Under the pieces are notes generated by a model. The model saw only the letters and a program-made list of their open reading frames with translations. It made no database searches and had not been told where the DNA came from. Positions 25,170 to 33,770 of a stretch of 64,000 nucleotides of DNA are shown here, one piece after another. This DNA is from Neobacillus niacini (GTDB lineage Bacteria > Bacillota > Bacilli > Bacillales > Cytobacillaceae). Position numbers and translations under genes: made by a program. The stretch lies in assembly GCF_030817595.1 (NCBI RefSeq), contig NZ_JAUSZN010000001.1, forward strand, positions 6,374,001-6,438,000, read 5' to 3'. Each line of letters starts with the position of its first letter. Position 1 is the first letter of the stretch.

Positions 25170-26063
25170 TTGGAAAATCAAAAACCTTCACTTATGCTAG
25201 TTGATGGAATGGCGCTGTTATTTCGTGCATTTTACGCTACGGCTGTAACAGGTCAGTTTATGATAAACTCAAAAGGAATTCCGACAAATGGGATTCACGG
25301 CTTTATTAAACATTTATTTACTGCCGTTTCTTCTTTTAAACCATCCCACGTGGCAGTTTGCTGGGATATGGGAAGTAAAACATTTCGCTCTGAATTATTT
25401 GACGCCTATAAAGGCAATCGGAGTGAAGCACCAATCGAGTTAATCCCTCAATTTGACTTAGTTAAAGAAGTAGTTGCAGCTTTTGACATCCCTAACATTG
25501 GGTTAGCGGGCTATGAAGCGGATGACTGTATCGGAACAATTGCGTCTCAAGCTAAGGAGCACGCACATGTTTCCATTTTAACTGGAGACCAGGATATCCT
25601 TCAGCTTTTGGATGAAAGTATTTCGGTCATTTTATTGAAAAAAGGCTATGGGAATTACCTTGTTCATACTCCTGATACCTTCTTTGAGGAGAAAGGAATC
25701 AAACCGCGCCAAATGATCGATTTAAAAGCTTTAATGGGAGATCCTAGTGATAACTATCCTGGAGTAAAGGGAATTGGTGAAAAAACCGCTCTTAAGCTTT
25801 TAAAGGAATTTGAGCATGTTGAGGGAATTATATCGAATCTTAATCGTCTTTCAAATTCTCATAAAACAAAAATCGAGCAGGATTTAGAAATGCTTCACTT
25901 ATCACGCATGCTTGCAGAAATTAAGTGTGACGTCCCTGTAACGTGTGACCTTACTGAGGCTGGACTGAAGATTGAGAAAGAAAAAGCTATGAATAAATTA
26001 AATGAACTAGAACTTCGCGGCTTGCAGCGTCTGCTGCCGCTTGAAGCATCGTTTGTTTCCTAA
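25170..26063 (+). CDS. ypcP: YpcP 5'-3' exonuclease (FEN/Pol I N-domain type)
   Basis: A 297-residue stand-alone homologue of the DNA polymerase I 5' nuclease. Acidic metal motifs: MLVDGMALLFRAFY, YEADDCIGT, SILTGDQDILQL, ALMGDPSDNYPGVKGIGEKTA (the last also with the helix-hairpin-helix). In Bacillus such enzymes act in Okazaki primer removal. The start is TTG 25170 with GGAGG; a TATAAT box lies at about 25125. Confidence 0.93.
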   Translation: MENQKPSLMLVDGMALLFRAFYATAVTGQFMINSKGIPTNGIHGFIKHLFTAVSSFKPSHVAVCWDMGSKTFRSELFDAYKGNRSEAPIELIPQFDLVKEVVAAFDIPNIGLAGYEADDCIGTIASQAKEHAHVSILTGDQDILQLLDESISVILLKKGYGNYLVHTPDTFFEEKGIKPRQMIDLKALMGDPSDNYPGVKGIGEKTALKLLKEFEHVEGIISNLNRLSNSHKTKIEQDLEMLHLSRMLAEIKCDVPVTCDLTEAGLKIEKEKAMNKLNELELRGLQRLLPLEASFVS

Positions 26064-26066
26064 ATC

Positions 26067-26098
26067 CGAGGCTGTCCCAACTAGGGACAGCCTCCTTC
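26067..26098 (+). terminator. Terminator after ypcP
   Basis: GAGGCTGTCCC / GGGACAGCCTC stem; nearly the same stem recurs at 30171. Confidence 0.8.
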
Positions 26099-26285
26099 CG
26101 TATAATTCACTTATTAAGCGTCGGGATTTTTTTATTGAAAGATGCGAGAAATATTAATAAATAGGCTTTCATTTCGTTGGTGAGAATATATTGGTGACTC
26201 CGGAGAAAAAACTATTGATAATGCTTTTTAATAGGATAATCGCTAAAATGCAATTATAATATAAATGATGATAGGAAATTGACTG

Positions 26286-26378
26286 AAAAATAGGGGAGCC
26301 GGTGTTGCCGGTTGAGAGGTTATCCATGAGATAATGACCCTTTGAACCTGATCTGGTTAACACCAGCGGAGGGAACAT
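26286..26378 (+). promoter_or_regulatory. TPP riboswitch (THI element)
   Basis: Conserved TPP-binding blocks: GGGGAGCC, TTGAGAGG, GACCCTTTGAACCTGATCTGG and TTAACACCAGCGGAGGGAA. It lies upstream of a thiamine-precursor transport operon, with a terminator at 26404 as expression platform. Thiamine pyrophosphate is expected to switch the operon off. The upstream part of the 26099-26514 gap is AT-rich with no gene. Confidence 0.97.
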
Positions 26379-26403
26379 ATTTAACAAAACGATCTTTGTT
26401 AGT

Positions 26404-26438
26404 GTGCGCCCATGCTTAAAACTAGGGCGCTTTTTTAT
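26404..26438 (+). terminator. Riboswitch-controlled terminator
   Basis: GCGCCC / GGGCGC stem with CATGCTTAAAACTA between the arms, followed by six T; placed 25 bp after the TPP aptamer. Confidence 0.85.
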
Positions 26439-26514
26439 TTTTAAAAACGTCCTTTTAAGTAAAAAAACGTGAAATGTTATCCAAGCCTATTTCCTGCAAA
26501 TTACATAAAAGAGG

Positions 26515-27525
26515 ATGATGAGAGTGAAGACATGGTTTAGTTTGTTACTATCTGTCTTATTAATTACAGGCTGTGGTACAAATACTAAGGAAAATTCACA
26601 GGGAAGTGAGCAAGAGAATAAAAAGAACCTAGAAAAAGTTACGGTTGTATTAGATTGGACACCAAACACGAACCATACAGGGTTATATGTTGCGAAGGAA
26701 AAAGGTTATTTTAAAGAAGAAGGACTTGATGTCAATATTATTATGCCGGGTGAAGCGGGTGCTGACCAATTAGTTGCATCCGGAAAATCACAATTTGGAG
26801 TTGGCTATCAAGAAGGTGTAACACAGGCTCGGATTCAAGGTGTCCCGCTTGTCTCAATTGCGGCTGTAATTCAGCATAATACATCTGGATTCGCCTCTCC
26901 TGCAGATAAAAACATTATTACGCCAAAGGATTTTGCGGGTAAAACATATGGCGGTTGGGGATCACCTGCAGAAAAATCTGTAATCGATTCATTAATGAAA
27001 ACAGAAAATGCCGATGTTGAGAAGGTGAAAATTATCAATATTGGAGACACGGATTTCTTTACCGCGGTTAAAAAAGATATTGATTTTGCTTGGATATATT
27101 ATGGGTGGACCGGAGTTGAGGCAGAGCTGCGCGGTGAGAAGATAAACATGGTATATTTAACAGACTACTCAGAAAAACTAGATTATTACACCCCAGTATT
27201 AACAACAAATGAAAAAATGATTTCAGAAAATCCTGACACGGTAAAAGCATTTGTAAAAGCAGCTGCTAAAGGGTATGAATTTGCTATCGAAAACCCAGAT
27301 GATGCAGCAGATATTTTATTAAAGGCTGCGCCAGATTTAGATCCAGAGCTTGTAAAAAAGAGTCAAGAATGGTTAGCGCCTAAATACCAGGATGACGCAC
27401 CTCGCTGGGGTGAACAAAAGCTTGAGGTTTGGGAGAACTATGCTTCCTGGATGTATGAAAATGGATTACTAGAAAAAGAATTAGAAGCTAAAAAGGCTTT
27501 TACGAATGAGTTCTTACCAGAATAG
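26515..27525 (+). CDS. thiY: ThiY-type substrate-binding lipoprotein (thiamine pyrimidine precursor)
   Basis: About 336 residues. Signal peptide with lipobox LITGC near residue 20, then the NMT1/THI5-like fold: VVLDWTPNTNHTGLYVAKEKGYF, GYQEGVTQARIQG, KTYGGWGSPAEKS. ThiY proteins bind N-formyl-4-amino-5-aminomethyl-2-methylpyrimidine, a base-degraded thiamine product. The start is uncertain: ATG 26515/26518 are very close to the GAGG ribosome site, and GTG 26524 (M-K-T-W) has better spacing. First gene after the TPP riboswitch. Confidence 0.9.
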   Translation: MMRVKTWFSLLLSVLLITGCGTNTKENSQGSEQENKKNLEKVTVVLDWTPNTNHTGLYVAKEKGYFKEEGLDVNIIMPGEAGADQLVASGKSQFGVGYQEGVTQARIQGVPLVSIAAVIQHNTSGFASPADKNIITPKDFAGKTYGGWGSPAEKSVIDSLMKTENADVEKVKIINIGDTDFFTAVKKDIDFAWIYYGWTGVEAELRGEKINMVYLTDYSEKLDYYTPVLTTNEKMISENPDTVKAFVKAAAKGYEFAIENPDDAADILLKAAPDLDPELVKKSQEWLAPKYQDDAPRWGEQKLEVWENYASWMYENGLLEKELEAKKAFTNEFLPE

Positions 27526-27536
27526 GAGGGGTAATT

Positions 27537-27827
27537 ATGGCAAATGCACTAGTCAGTATACAAATCATCCCGAAGCCGTCTGATGGTGGAGATGTGATTC
27601 CTTATGTGGACGAAGCAATTCGAGTGATCGATGAGTCCGGGGTAAAATATGAGGTCCATCCGTTAGAGACAACAATGGAAGGCGATATATCCCATTTGTT
27701 TTCAATCATTGAAAAAATGAACGAACGGATGATGGAAATGGGCAGTAAAAATGTGATTTCTCAAATAAAAGTCCTTTACCAGCCTACAGGTATTACATTG
27801 GAAACCCTGACGGAAAAATATCGATGA
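27537..27827 (+). CDS. MTH1187-family (DUF77) thiamine-binding protein
   Basis: A 96-residue ferredoxin-like protein: ALVSIQIIPKPSDGGDVIPYVDEAI, then VKYEVHPLETTMEGD, typical of MTH1187/YkoF-like proteins that bind thiamine or its parts. It overlaps the thiX start by 4 bp (ATGA) and follows thiY by 11 bp, so it belongs to the riboswitch operon. It may hold the hydroxymethylpyrimidine moiety in the cytoplasm (inference). Confidence 0.87.
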   Translation: MANALVSIQIIPKPSDGGDVIPYVDEAIRVIDESGVKYEVHPLETTMEGDISHLFSIIEKMNERMMEMGSKNVISQIKVLYQPTGITLETLTEKYR

Positions 27828-28591
27828 ACTATTTAATTAGTAAAGGATGGAGACCGATTGCGGTTCTCCTTCTTTTGTTCATTTTATGGGAAATCATTGT
27901 AAAGTTAACGAAAGTACCTGATTGGCTCTTACCTGCACCTACAATGATAGTGAATGAGATTATTTCAGGTTGGACGTCGTTTTATCCAGATTTAGTCTCA
28001 ACATCGAAAATTGCGGTCGAGGGGTTTTTGGTAGGGACGACAGTTGGATTGGTTGTTGCTGTCTCGCTGCATTTGGTCCCTTGGATCCGAGACTCAGTGT
28101 ACCCGTTGCTTATATTATCGCAAAATGTTCCGATTATTGTCCTCGCCCCCCTGCTCGTCATATGGTTTGGATTTGGATTATTACCTAAAATAATTGTAAT
28201 TACCCTTACCTGTTTTTTCCCAATCACTGTGGCAGCTTTAGACGGTTTTAAACAAGTTCCATATTCCCATAAACATTATATGTTGATGGCTGGGGCTGGC
28301 AAGTCTCAATTGTTTTGGAAGCTGGAATGGCCATATGCACTCCCATCCATTTTTTCGGGCTTAAAAATTTCAGCAACTTATAGTGTTATGGGGGCTGTCA
28401 TTTCTGAATGGCTCGGAGCGGAAAAAGGAATTGGTGTTTATATGACCTTAGCGTCTTCTTCATTTAGGACAGACAAGGTATTCGTTGCCATTCTATCGAT
28501 TATGGTATTAAGTCTCTTATTTTTTGCAGTTATAGTTGCAGCCGAAAAGTATTTCATTCGTTGGCAAAGCAAGGGAGGCAGCGTGGAGTGA
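27824..28591 (+). CDS. thiX: ThiX-type ABC transporter permease
   Basis: A 255-residue permease with six hydrophobic helices. The ABC-coupling (EAA) loop is AGAGKSQLFWKLEWPYALPSIF. It belongs to the SsuC/TauC/ThiX class. It works with ThiY and ThiZ to import the formylaminopyrimidine. ATGA overlap with the preceding gene and TGA overlap with thiZ indicate translational coupling. Confidence 0.9.
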   Translation: MNYLISKGWRPIAVLLLLFILWEIIVKLTKVPDWLLPAPTMIVNEIISGWTSFYPDLVSTSKIAVEGFLVGTTVGLVVAVSLHLVPWIRDSVYPLLILSQNVPIIVLAPLLVIWFGFGLLPKIIVITLTCFFPITVAALDGFKQVPYSHKHYMLMAGAGKSQLFWKLEWPYALPSIFSGLKISATYSVMGAVISEWLGAEKGIGVYMTLASSSFRTDKVFVAILSIMVLSLLFFAVIVAAEKYFIRWQSKGGSVE

Positions 28592-29376
28592 GTCATTTAC
28601 TGGTTGATCACATTGTAAAAAGTTTTGGACCAAATGAGGTTCTTTCAGATTTATCTTTTTCGATTGAAAAAGAAGAGTTTGTTACCATTATCGGTCCATC
28701 CGGAAGTGGAAAAAGTACAATTTTTAACTTAATTGGCGGGATAATGACTCCCGATAAAGGAGTTATTCAGCTTGAGGGGAATAATATTATTGGAAAACGC
28801 GGCTCGATAAGTTTTATGCCGCAAACGCCATCCCTCCTGCCCTGGCGGACTGTTTTACAAAATGTATTGCTCGGAGCTGAACTGCAGGGGAAAAAGGACC
28901 GTGATAAAGCGATCGAAATGCTTCATAAAGCAGGTCTTGCTGATTATATACATGCTCGTCCGGAGGAGCTTTCCGGAGGTATGAAGCAGCGTGTCGCGTT
29001 TATACGAGCCCTGCTAAGTCCACAATCACTCATTTGTCTTGATGAGCCATTTTCGGCGCTTGATGAATTAACAAGATTAGATATGCAAAAATGGCTTCTT
29101 TCTATTTGGGAGGATTTTCGACGGACCGTGCTGTTTGTTACTCATTCGATAGAAGAAGCATTGTTTCTATCGGATAGGATCATTGTGATATCCGCAAAGC
29201 CAACTAAAGTTGTAGCAGAATTCGAGGTCCCATTCAACCGCCCGCGGGATGAAAGCTTGTTTTTAGATGAGAAATTTCTAAAATGGAAGAGGACTGTTAC
29301 TTATTCATTAAAAAACGTAGGAAGTGACAACGATGGAGAAGCTAATAGACGCACATATTCATTTAGATCAATATGA
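28588..29376 (+). CDS. thiZ: ThiZ-type ABC transporter ATPase
   Basis: A 262-residue ATPase. Walker A IGPSGSGKST, signature LSGGMKQR, Walker B LICLDEPFSALDE, switch His in FVTHSIEEA. The start is GTG 28588, overlapping the thiX stop, 9 bp after AGGGAGG. The C-terminal end overlaps the next gene by 44 bp, which is a long overlap and suggests the last ~15 residues are not strongly constrained. Confidence 0.9.
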   Translation: MSHLLVDHIVKSFGPNEVLSDLSFSIEKEEFVTIIGPSGSGKSTIFNLIGGIMTPDKGVIQLEGNNIIGKRGSISFMPQTPSLLPWRTVLQNVLLGAELQGKKDRDKAIEMLHKAGLADYIHARPEELSGGMKQRVAFIRALLSPQSLICLDEPFSALDELTRLDMQKWLLSIWEDFRRTVLFVTHSIEEALFLSDRIIVISAKPTKVVAEFEVPFNRPRDESLFLDEKFLKWKRTVTYSLKNVGSDNDGEANRRTYSFRSI

Positions 29377-30109
29377 TGACATTGAAATTGCTGCGCTAGC
29401 TGAGGAGAACGAAGCCATTGAAGCAATGGTTTCAGTTTCGATGAATCTGGATTCCTGTAAAAGGAATTTAGTTTTATCGGAACGATTTCCTATCGTAAAA
29501 CCAGCATTTGGTTTTCACCCTGAGCAGCTTCTGCCAACAGAAAAGGATCTTGATGAACTCATAAACTGGATGAGAGTTAACAAAGACAAAATGGTTGCTA
29601 TAGGAGAAGTAGGGCTGCCTTTTTTTATGAGGGCAGAAAATAAAGTCACAAAAAAAGATTATGGCCGCTATATTGAATTGCTTGAAATATTTGTGAATCT
29701 AGCAAAAAAATGGGAAAAGCCTCTCTCTCTTCATGCGGTTTATTCAGATGCCCCGGTTGTTTGTGATCTTCTCGAAAAACATTCTGTTCCTAAGGCTCAT
29801 TTTCACTGGTTTAAAGGGGATCTACGGACAACCGAGAGAATGCTGGCAAACGGATACTTTGTTTCAGTTACTCCAGAGGTTGCCATGGAAGAACCTGAAA
29901 ACATCACTTTAGTTCAAAATTATCCGATTAATCAAATCATGGTTGAAACTGATGGTCCATGGCCCTTTGAAGGTCAATTTATGGGAAAAAGGACACACCC
30001 TCTTATGATGAAGGAGTCGCTTAAAAAAATAGCGGAAATCAAAGGTATGAAATTTGAGGATATAAACACGCAAATTCGAAACAATACGAAAAGATTTTTT
30101 AACATATGA
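29333..30109 (+). CDS. TatD-family metal-dependent hydrolase in the thiamine operon
   Basis: A 258-residue TIM-barrel hydrolase. Metal ligands are visible: HIH (residues 8-10), Glu in GEVGLP, His in SLHAVYS, His in FHWFKGD and Asp in METDGPWPF. The general TatD family comprises DNases and small-molecule hydrolases. The gene starts inside thiZ (44-bp overlap) and is the last gene of the TPP-riboswitch operon, so a role in processing the imported pyrimidine is an attractive inference. No ylmB-type deformylase is visible in this operon. Confidence 0.87.
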   Translation: MEKLIDAHIHLDQYDDIEIAALAEENEAIEAMVSVSMNLDSCKRNLVLSERFPIVKPAFGFHPEQLLPTEKDLDELINWMRVNKDKMVAIGEVGLPFFMRAENKVTKKDYGRYIELLEIFVNLAKKWEKPLSLHAVYSDAPVVCDLLEKHSVPKAHFHWFKGDLRTTERMLANGYFVSVTPEVAMEEPENITLVQNYPINQIMVETDGPWPFEGQFMGKRTHPLMMKESLKKIAEIKGMKFEDINTQIRNNTKRFFNI

Positions 30110-30169
30110 TTTATTGGATATATAACATATTTCTTTATTCAAAGGGTAAATGTTTAGATCCTATAGCCA

Positions 30170-30200
30170 GAGGCTGTCCCAAAGATGGGACAGCCATTTC
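30170..30200 (+). terminator. Terminator of the thiamine operon
   Basis: GGCTGTCCC / GGGACAGCC stem, then a CATTTCCATTTTT tract. Confidence 0.75.
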
Positions 30201-30205
30201 CATTT

Positions 30206-30343
30206 TTATTTAGTGTTGCTTTTTTTAGCAGCATTTTCTAATTTACTTTTAGGATCTTCTGTCATTTCTGCGTCCTGACCATAGCCCTGTGGATTCACTC
30301 CAGGTGCCTTGACACCGCGATTTCTTGAACCGTGTTTACTCAC
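30206..30343 (-). CDS. sspL: SspL-like small acid-soluble spore protein
   Basis: A 45-residue protein: MSKHGSRNRGVKAPGVNPQG near the start and DPKSKLENAAKKSNTK at the end, matching the SspL family (G-V-x-P-Q-G and D-P-K-x-x-L-E-x-x-x-K-K-S-N-T-K). The GTG start is preceded by GGGAGGTG. Made in the forespore in B. subtilis. Too short to appear in most ORF calls. Confidence 0.8.
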   Translation of the reverse strand: MSKHGSRNRGVKAPGVNPQGYGQDAEMTEDPKSKLENAAKKSNTK

Positions 30344-30430
30344 CGCTGTTCACCTCCCATTTTTTTAGTATTTCCACGTGAGAATAATAAAACTCAACTT
30401 TCTAAACAATAAAGATAAGAGGTGATTTAA

Positions 30431-30937
30431 ATGAACAAAGGTGTTTATTTAGCCCTATCGAGTATTGCTTTAGCACAAGGCTTAAAGATCCCCATTCATT
30501 ACTATAAAAAGAAAGAATGGCGCCCAGACCTCTTTTTCCAAACGGGTGGAATGCCAAGCTCCCATTCAGCGGGGGTTTCTACATTAACCACCTATATTGC
30601 TTTACAACGCGGGCTGCCAACATTTGATTTTGCCCTGTCCCTAGTTTACGGGCTGATTGTTATGTATGACGCTCAAGGTATTCGACGGCAAACGGGTGAA
30701 CTTACCTTAAAGGTAAATTCCATGCATGATTTAATGGAAAAAGTAGATAAAGAAGAAAGCGTAGAATTTGAACAAGAATCTCCCAAAAAGTTGAAGGAAA
30801 TGTTAGGACATCAGCCTGAAGAAGTAATCGGCGGTGCGCTCCTTGGGGCATTAGTAGGAGTAGTTGGGCATATATGCACAAAAAATAGTAGAAAAATGTC
30901 GAATTTTAAGTTAAAATCGGATAGAAGATGGTTTTAG
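30431..30937 (+). CDS. yuiD: YuiD, divergent PAP2/DUF212 membrane protein
   Basis: A 168-residue protein: GLKIPIHYY, then FFQTGGMPSSHSAGVSTLTTYIAL with the PSSH phosphatase-like motif, YDAQGIRRQTGE, and a C-terminal GGALLGALVGVVGHI helix. The acid-phosphatase signature is partly kept. Bacillus members have unknown substrates. The ribosome site AGAGGTG is well placed. Confidence 0.9.
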   Translation: MNKGVYLALSSIALAQGLKIPIHYYKKKEWRPDLFFQTGGMPSSHSAGVSTLTTYIALQRGLPTFDFALSLVYGLIVMYDAQGIRRQTGELTLKVNSMHDLMEKVDKEESVEFEQESPKKLKEMLGHQPEEVIGGALLGALVGVVGHICTKNSRKMSNFKLKSDRRWF

Positions 30938-30952
30938 ATTGCTTGGAGAGGG

Positions 30953-31234
30953 ATGGAGAAGCCAGTGCGGACAGTTGATGAGTACTTGCATTACTTGGAA
31001 GGAAAAGGTTTTCAATTTCAAGAGGATGCAATCGGTTTTATTTATTTCGGGAAACACTACACGAATGCTTCCGATGAATTAATTAATTCTGCAATAGAGA
31101 TTACATTAAAAGCCCAGAAAACCTTTGATGGCAGCTTTTATGTGTCATTATTAGAAACCCTTGTTTCGAGCAAAATACAAACAAGAAATGCGGCCCTAAA
31201 GTTTGTTAAGGAAAGAGAATTAGTGGCTATATAA
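30953..31234 (+). CDS. DUF6123-type small conserved protein
   Basis: Up to 93 residues: VDEYLHYLEGKGFQF, EDAIGFIYFGKHYTNA, ending FVKERELVAI. This is a conserved Bacillaceae family of unknown function that I associate with DUF6123. ATG 30953 touches a GGAGAGGG run; GTG 30965 (M-R-T-V-D-E-Y) may be the true start, with GGAG 6 bp upstream. It follows yuiD by 15 bp, likely in one operon. Confidence 0.7.
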   Translation: MEKPVRTVDEYLHYLEGKGFQFQEDAIGFIYFGKHYTNASDELINSAIEITLKAQKTFDGSFYVSLLETLVSSKIQTRNAALKFVKERELVAI

Positions 31235-31236
31235 GT

Positions 31237-31270
31237 AAAAAAAATCCTCCATTAAAGGAGGATTTTTTTC
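31237..31270. terminator. Bidirectional terminator
   Basis: AAAAAATCCTCC / GGAGGATTTTTTT stem between convergent genes. Confidence 0.9.
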
Positions 31271-32191
31271 TTACCCTTGAACGCTCTTGTTTTTTCTAAG
31301 CAAAGGAAATTTATTTGCAGGAAGCTCTGCAAAAATCATTCCTGCAAAAATAAGAAGGCAGCCAAATAGTGCACTAACAGATAAGCGTTCATCAGCCCAG
31401 TAATAACCAGCAATAGCTGCAAATACAGGCTCCGTTGCGAATATTAACGCCACTCTTGTGGCAGTTGTGTATTTTTGAAAATTTGTTTGAATCAAAAAAG
31501 CTAATGCCGTAGCTAACACACTGGTGATCATTAAAGCAACAATGACATCCTTCGAAAGCAAAATTTCTACATTAAATGATTTTCTCCAATCTTCAAATAT
31601 AAACACTGAAAGGATAGATAAAACCGCCACCGTAGAAATTTGTATTACGGTTAACAATAAGGTTGGATATTTGTTCGAAAACTTTCCCGTGAATATAATT
31701 TGAAGAGCAAAGCTAATCGCACAAATGAACACTAGACCATCGCCGATATTTAAAGACGAAACATCTGTCATTGTCAGCAGAAATAAGCCAACAGTTGCAA
31801 TCGAAACTCCGATTACGGCATTTCTGCTTGGAAATTGTTTTAATAAAAACATTGAAAAAAGTGGGACGAAGATGACACTTAACCCAGTAATAAACCCGGC
31901 TTTAGAAGTGGTTGTATATAATAAACCGATGGTTTGAGTGGCGTAGCCAAGGAATAGCCAGAAACCAATAAATAAACCGGACGCCAGCATTTTTAAATTC
32001 AGTAAAGCAATCTGCTTTCGTTCAAAGAGAAATAGCCATAATATAAGCATAACTGCTGCAGCTAGAAAGCGGATTCCATTAAAGGAAAATGGATCGAGCA
32101 AACTAATCGCATTTTGAACAAGAACAAAGGTTGTACCCCAAATAAATGTGACGAATAATAAGCTAATATCTGCAAATATAGGCTTTCTCAT
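31271..32191 (-). CDS. EamA/DMT-superfamily transporter
   Basis: A 306-residue protein with ten hydrophobic helices in two halves. The first half shows FVTFIWGTTFVLVQ, the second ALIFATEPVFAAIAGYYWADE, both EamA hallmarks. Likely an exporter of small metabolites; the substrate is unknown. The start is ATG 32191 with GGAGGAAGAG. It lies 5 bp downstream of the ypeP-like gene and is probably co-transcribed with it. Confidence 0.88.
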   Translation of the reverse strand: MRKPIFADISLLFVTFIWGTTFVLVQNAISLLDPFSFNGIRFLAAAVMLILWLFLFERKQIALLNLKMLASGLFIGFWLFLGYATQTIGLLYTTTSKAGFITGLSVIFVPLFSMFLLKQFPSRNAVIGVSIATVGLFLLTMTDVSSLNIGDGLVFICAISFALQIIFTGKFSNKYPTLLLTVIQISTVAVLSILSVFIFEDWRKSFNVEILLSKDVIVALMITSVLATALAFLIQTNFQKYTTATRVALIFATEPVFAAIAGYYWADERLSVSALFGCLLIFAGMIFAELPANKFPLLRKNKSVQG

Positions 32192-32196
32192 GAAGA

Positions 32197-32604
32197 TTAC
32201 TCTTCCTCCAAAGTATTTTTTCGGATTGCAATACGCGCTAATTCATCCGCTGTTTTATTTTCAATGCTTGGTATCCATTTCATAAAAAATAAATCAAAAT
32301 GTTTGGAAAGTTGTAATGCGTTATCCAGTAACGGGGCATACAATTTGTTTTTGACAAATTCCTTCTCAACACCTTTATTTACCAAATCTGAATCAGTTCG
32401 AAAGGATACAAGGGAATGTGAATAACCTTTTTCTAAGCAGATTTCTAGCGCTTTTATAAAGGCATGATATTCTGCCTCATGATTAGACATGATTCCGAGT
32501 GGAATAGAATATTTTTCCGCTGTCCCATTCCCTTTAATAAATATTCCAGCACCGCTTGGCCCTGGGTTACCAGCACTGGCACCGTCGATATATACCTCAA
32601 TCAA
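32197..32604 (-). CDS. ypeP: YpeP-like RNase HI-fold protein
   Basis: A 135-residue RNase H-like protein. Acidic residues in order: YIDGASAGNPGPSGAG (Asp), NHEAEYHAFIKAL (Glu), FRTDSDLV (Asp) and KTADELARIA (Asp), a complete DEDD set. It could cleave RNA in RNA-DNA hybrids; activity of such Bacillus paralogues is variable in the literature. It is divergent from a second RNase H-like gene. Confidence 0.87.
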   Translation of the reverse strand: MIEVYIDGASAGNPGPSGAGIFIKGNGTAEKYSIPLGIMSNHEAEYHAFIKALEICLEKGYSHSLVSFRTDSDLVNKGVEKEFVKNKLYAPLLDNALQLSKHFDLFFMKWIPSIENKTADELARIAIRKNTLEEE

Positions 32605-32796
32605 AGCAGACCCTCCAGTTTCATAATAATTGAAAGTTTATCATAATCTAACACAAAACGCAGGAAATATATTTTTCCTATTTCTACTTTGTTGATGTGG
32701 GTATGCTAAGATTAGATGTTTTAACATATTGTAAGAAAGTGCCAGCTGTAAATCTTACTTTTCAACTCAGAAATTTTTTAAGGAAGGTTGAAAATC

Positions 32797-33453
32797 ATGA
32801 AATATAAACTTGAATGGAATTATAAAACGGGAAAAAATGAAAAAATACAATTTACTTCTGATTGGATATCAACCGATTTGGCAATACAAGCTGGTGAAGA
32901 GCTTGAAAAACTAGGAAAAGCAAGTGATATCTACTTTTATGACGAAGTAGGTACATCGTGGATTTTAAAAGAGCTGAAAAAGCTAGTCACTGAAATTGAA
33001 GATGACCCTCATGAAATTACCGTTTATTTTGATGGTGGTTTTCAAAAGGAAACTAATACTGCTGGTCTTGGCGTGGTTATCTTCTTTAAACAAGGGAAAA
33101 AGAAATATCGTATACGGGCGAACGAGATGTTCAATGAGATGGAAACAAATAATGAAGCTGAATACGCTGCTTTTTATTATGCATTAACGATTTTGGAGGA
33201 ATTAGGTGTTCATCATCTGCCATGTGAATTCAAAGGAGATTCTCAGGTCGTGTTAAAGCAGTTGGAGGGTGAATGGCCATGTTATGAGGACGTACTCAAT
33301 GCATGGCTCGATAGGATAGAAGAAAAAATTAAATCACTATCTCTTACACCAAAGTACACGCCTATTCCAAGGAATGACAATAAAGAAGCAGACAAATTGG
33401 CGACACAGGCGTTAGAGGGGAAAGAAATTTTCGCTAAGACACAAATCATTTAA
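32797..33453 (+). CDS. ypdQ: YpdQ-like protein with C-terminal RNase HI domain
   Basis: A 218-residue protein. The N-terminal ~70 residues form a small domain (YKLEWNYKTGKNEKIQFTSDW) followed by an RNase H fold: VYFDGGFQKETNTAG (Asp), NNEAEYAAFYYAL (Glu), FKGDSQVVLKQ (Asp), NKEADKLATQAL (Asp). The four acids are intact. The start is ATG 32797, 9 bp after AGGAAGG; the TTG at 32788 abuts that site. Confidence 0.85.
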   Translation: MKYKLEWNYKTGKNEKIQFTSDWISTDLAIQAGEELEKLGKASDIYFYDEVGTSWILKELKKLVTEIEDDPHEITVYFDGGFQKETNTAGLGVVIFFKQGKKKYRIRANEMFNEMETNNEAEYAAFYYALTILEELGVHHLPCEFKGDSQVVLKQLEGEWPCYEDVLNAWLDRIEEKIKSLSLTPKYTPIPRNDNKEADKLATQALEGKEIFAKTQII

Positions 33454-33473
33454 GAACGGGGTGCCGTAAACTC

Positions 33474-33659
33474 ATGAAAAATTCAAGCAGAAAAGAACTG
33501 TTTAATCATGTTGAAACCCTATTGGCTCATTATTGTAATGGCTGCTTTGTGCATCAGCAGTTTAAACAAGAAGGCGGCAGGAGGTTTGCGCATCGCTTTT
33601 GTATTTCACAATGTACAGTAGGGGAAAGGCTGCAAGAATATGGGAAAAGGCTGACATGA
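33474..33659 (+). CDS. DUF2602-type zinc-finger protein
   Basis: A 61-residue protein with the ordered zinc ligands of the C2HC-type DUF2602 family: HYCNGCFVHQQF, then RRFAHRFCISQCTVGERLQEYG. The family is conserved in Bacillus and of unknown function. It follows ypdQ by 20 bp in the same direction, as in related genomes. Confidence 0.82.
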   Translation: MKNSSRKELFNHVETLLAHYCNGCFVHQQFKQEGGRRFAHRFCISQCTVGERLQEYGKRLT

Positions 33660-33724
33660 ATAGCAGTTCTCAGCTGTGGAATTGTTCAATGAGGAATTAC
33701 CATCTAGGTGCCTGAGAAAAAAAT

Positions 33725-33756
33725 AAAAAAAGGCTGGGGTTTTACGCCAGCCTTTG
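33725..33756 (-). terminator. Terminator of cspD
   Basis: On the minus strand: AAAGGCTGGCG / CCCCAGCCTTTTTTT stem with a long T run. Confidence 0.85.
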
Positions 33757-33770
33757 GTTGTGTTTGATGA

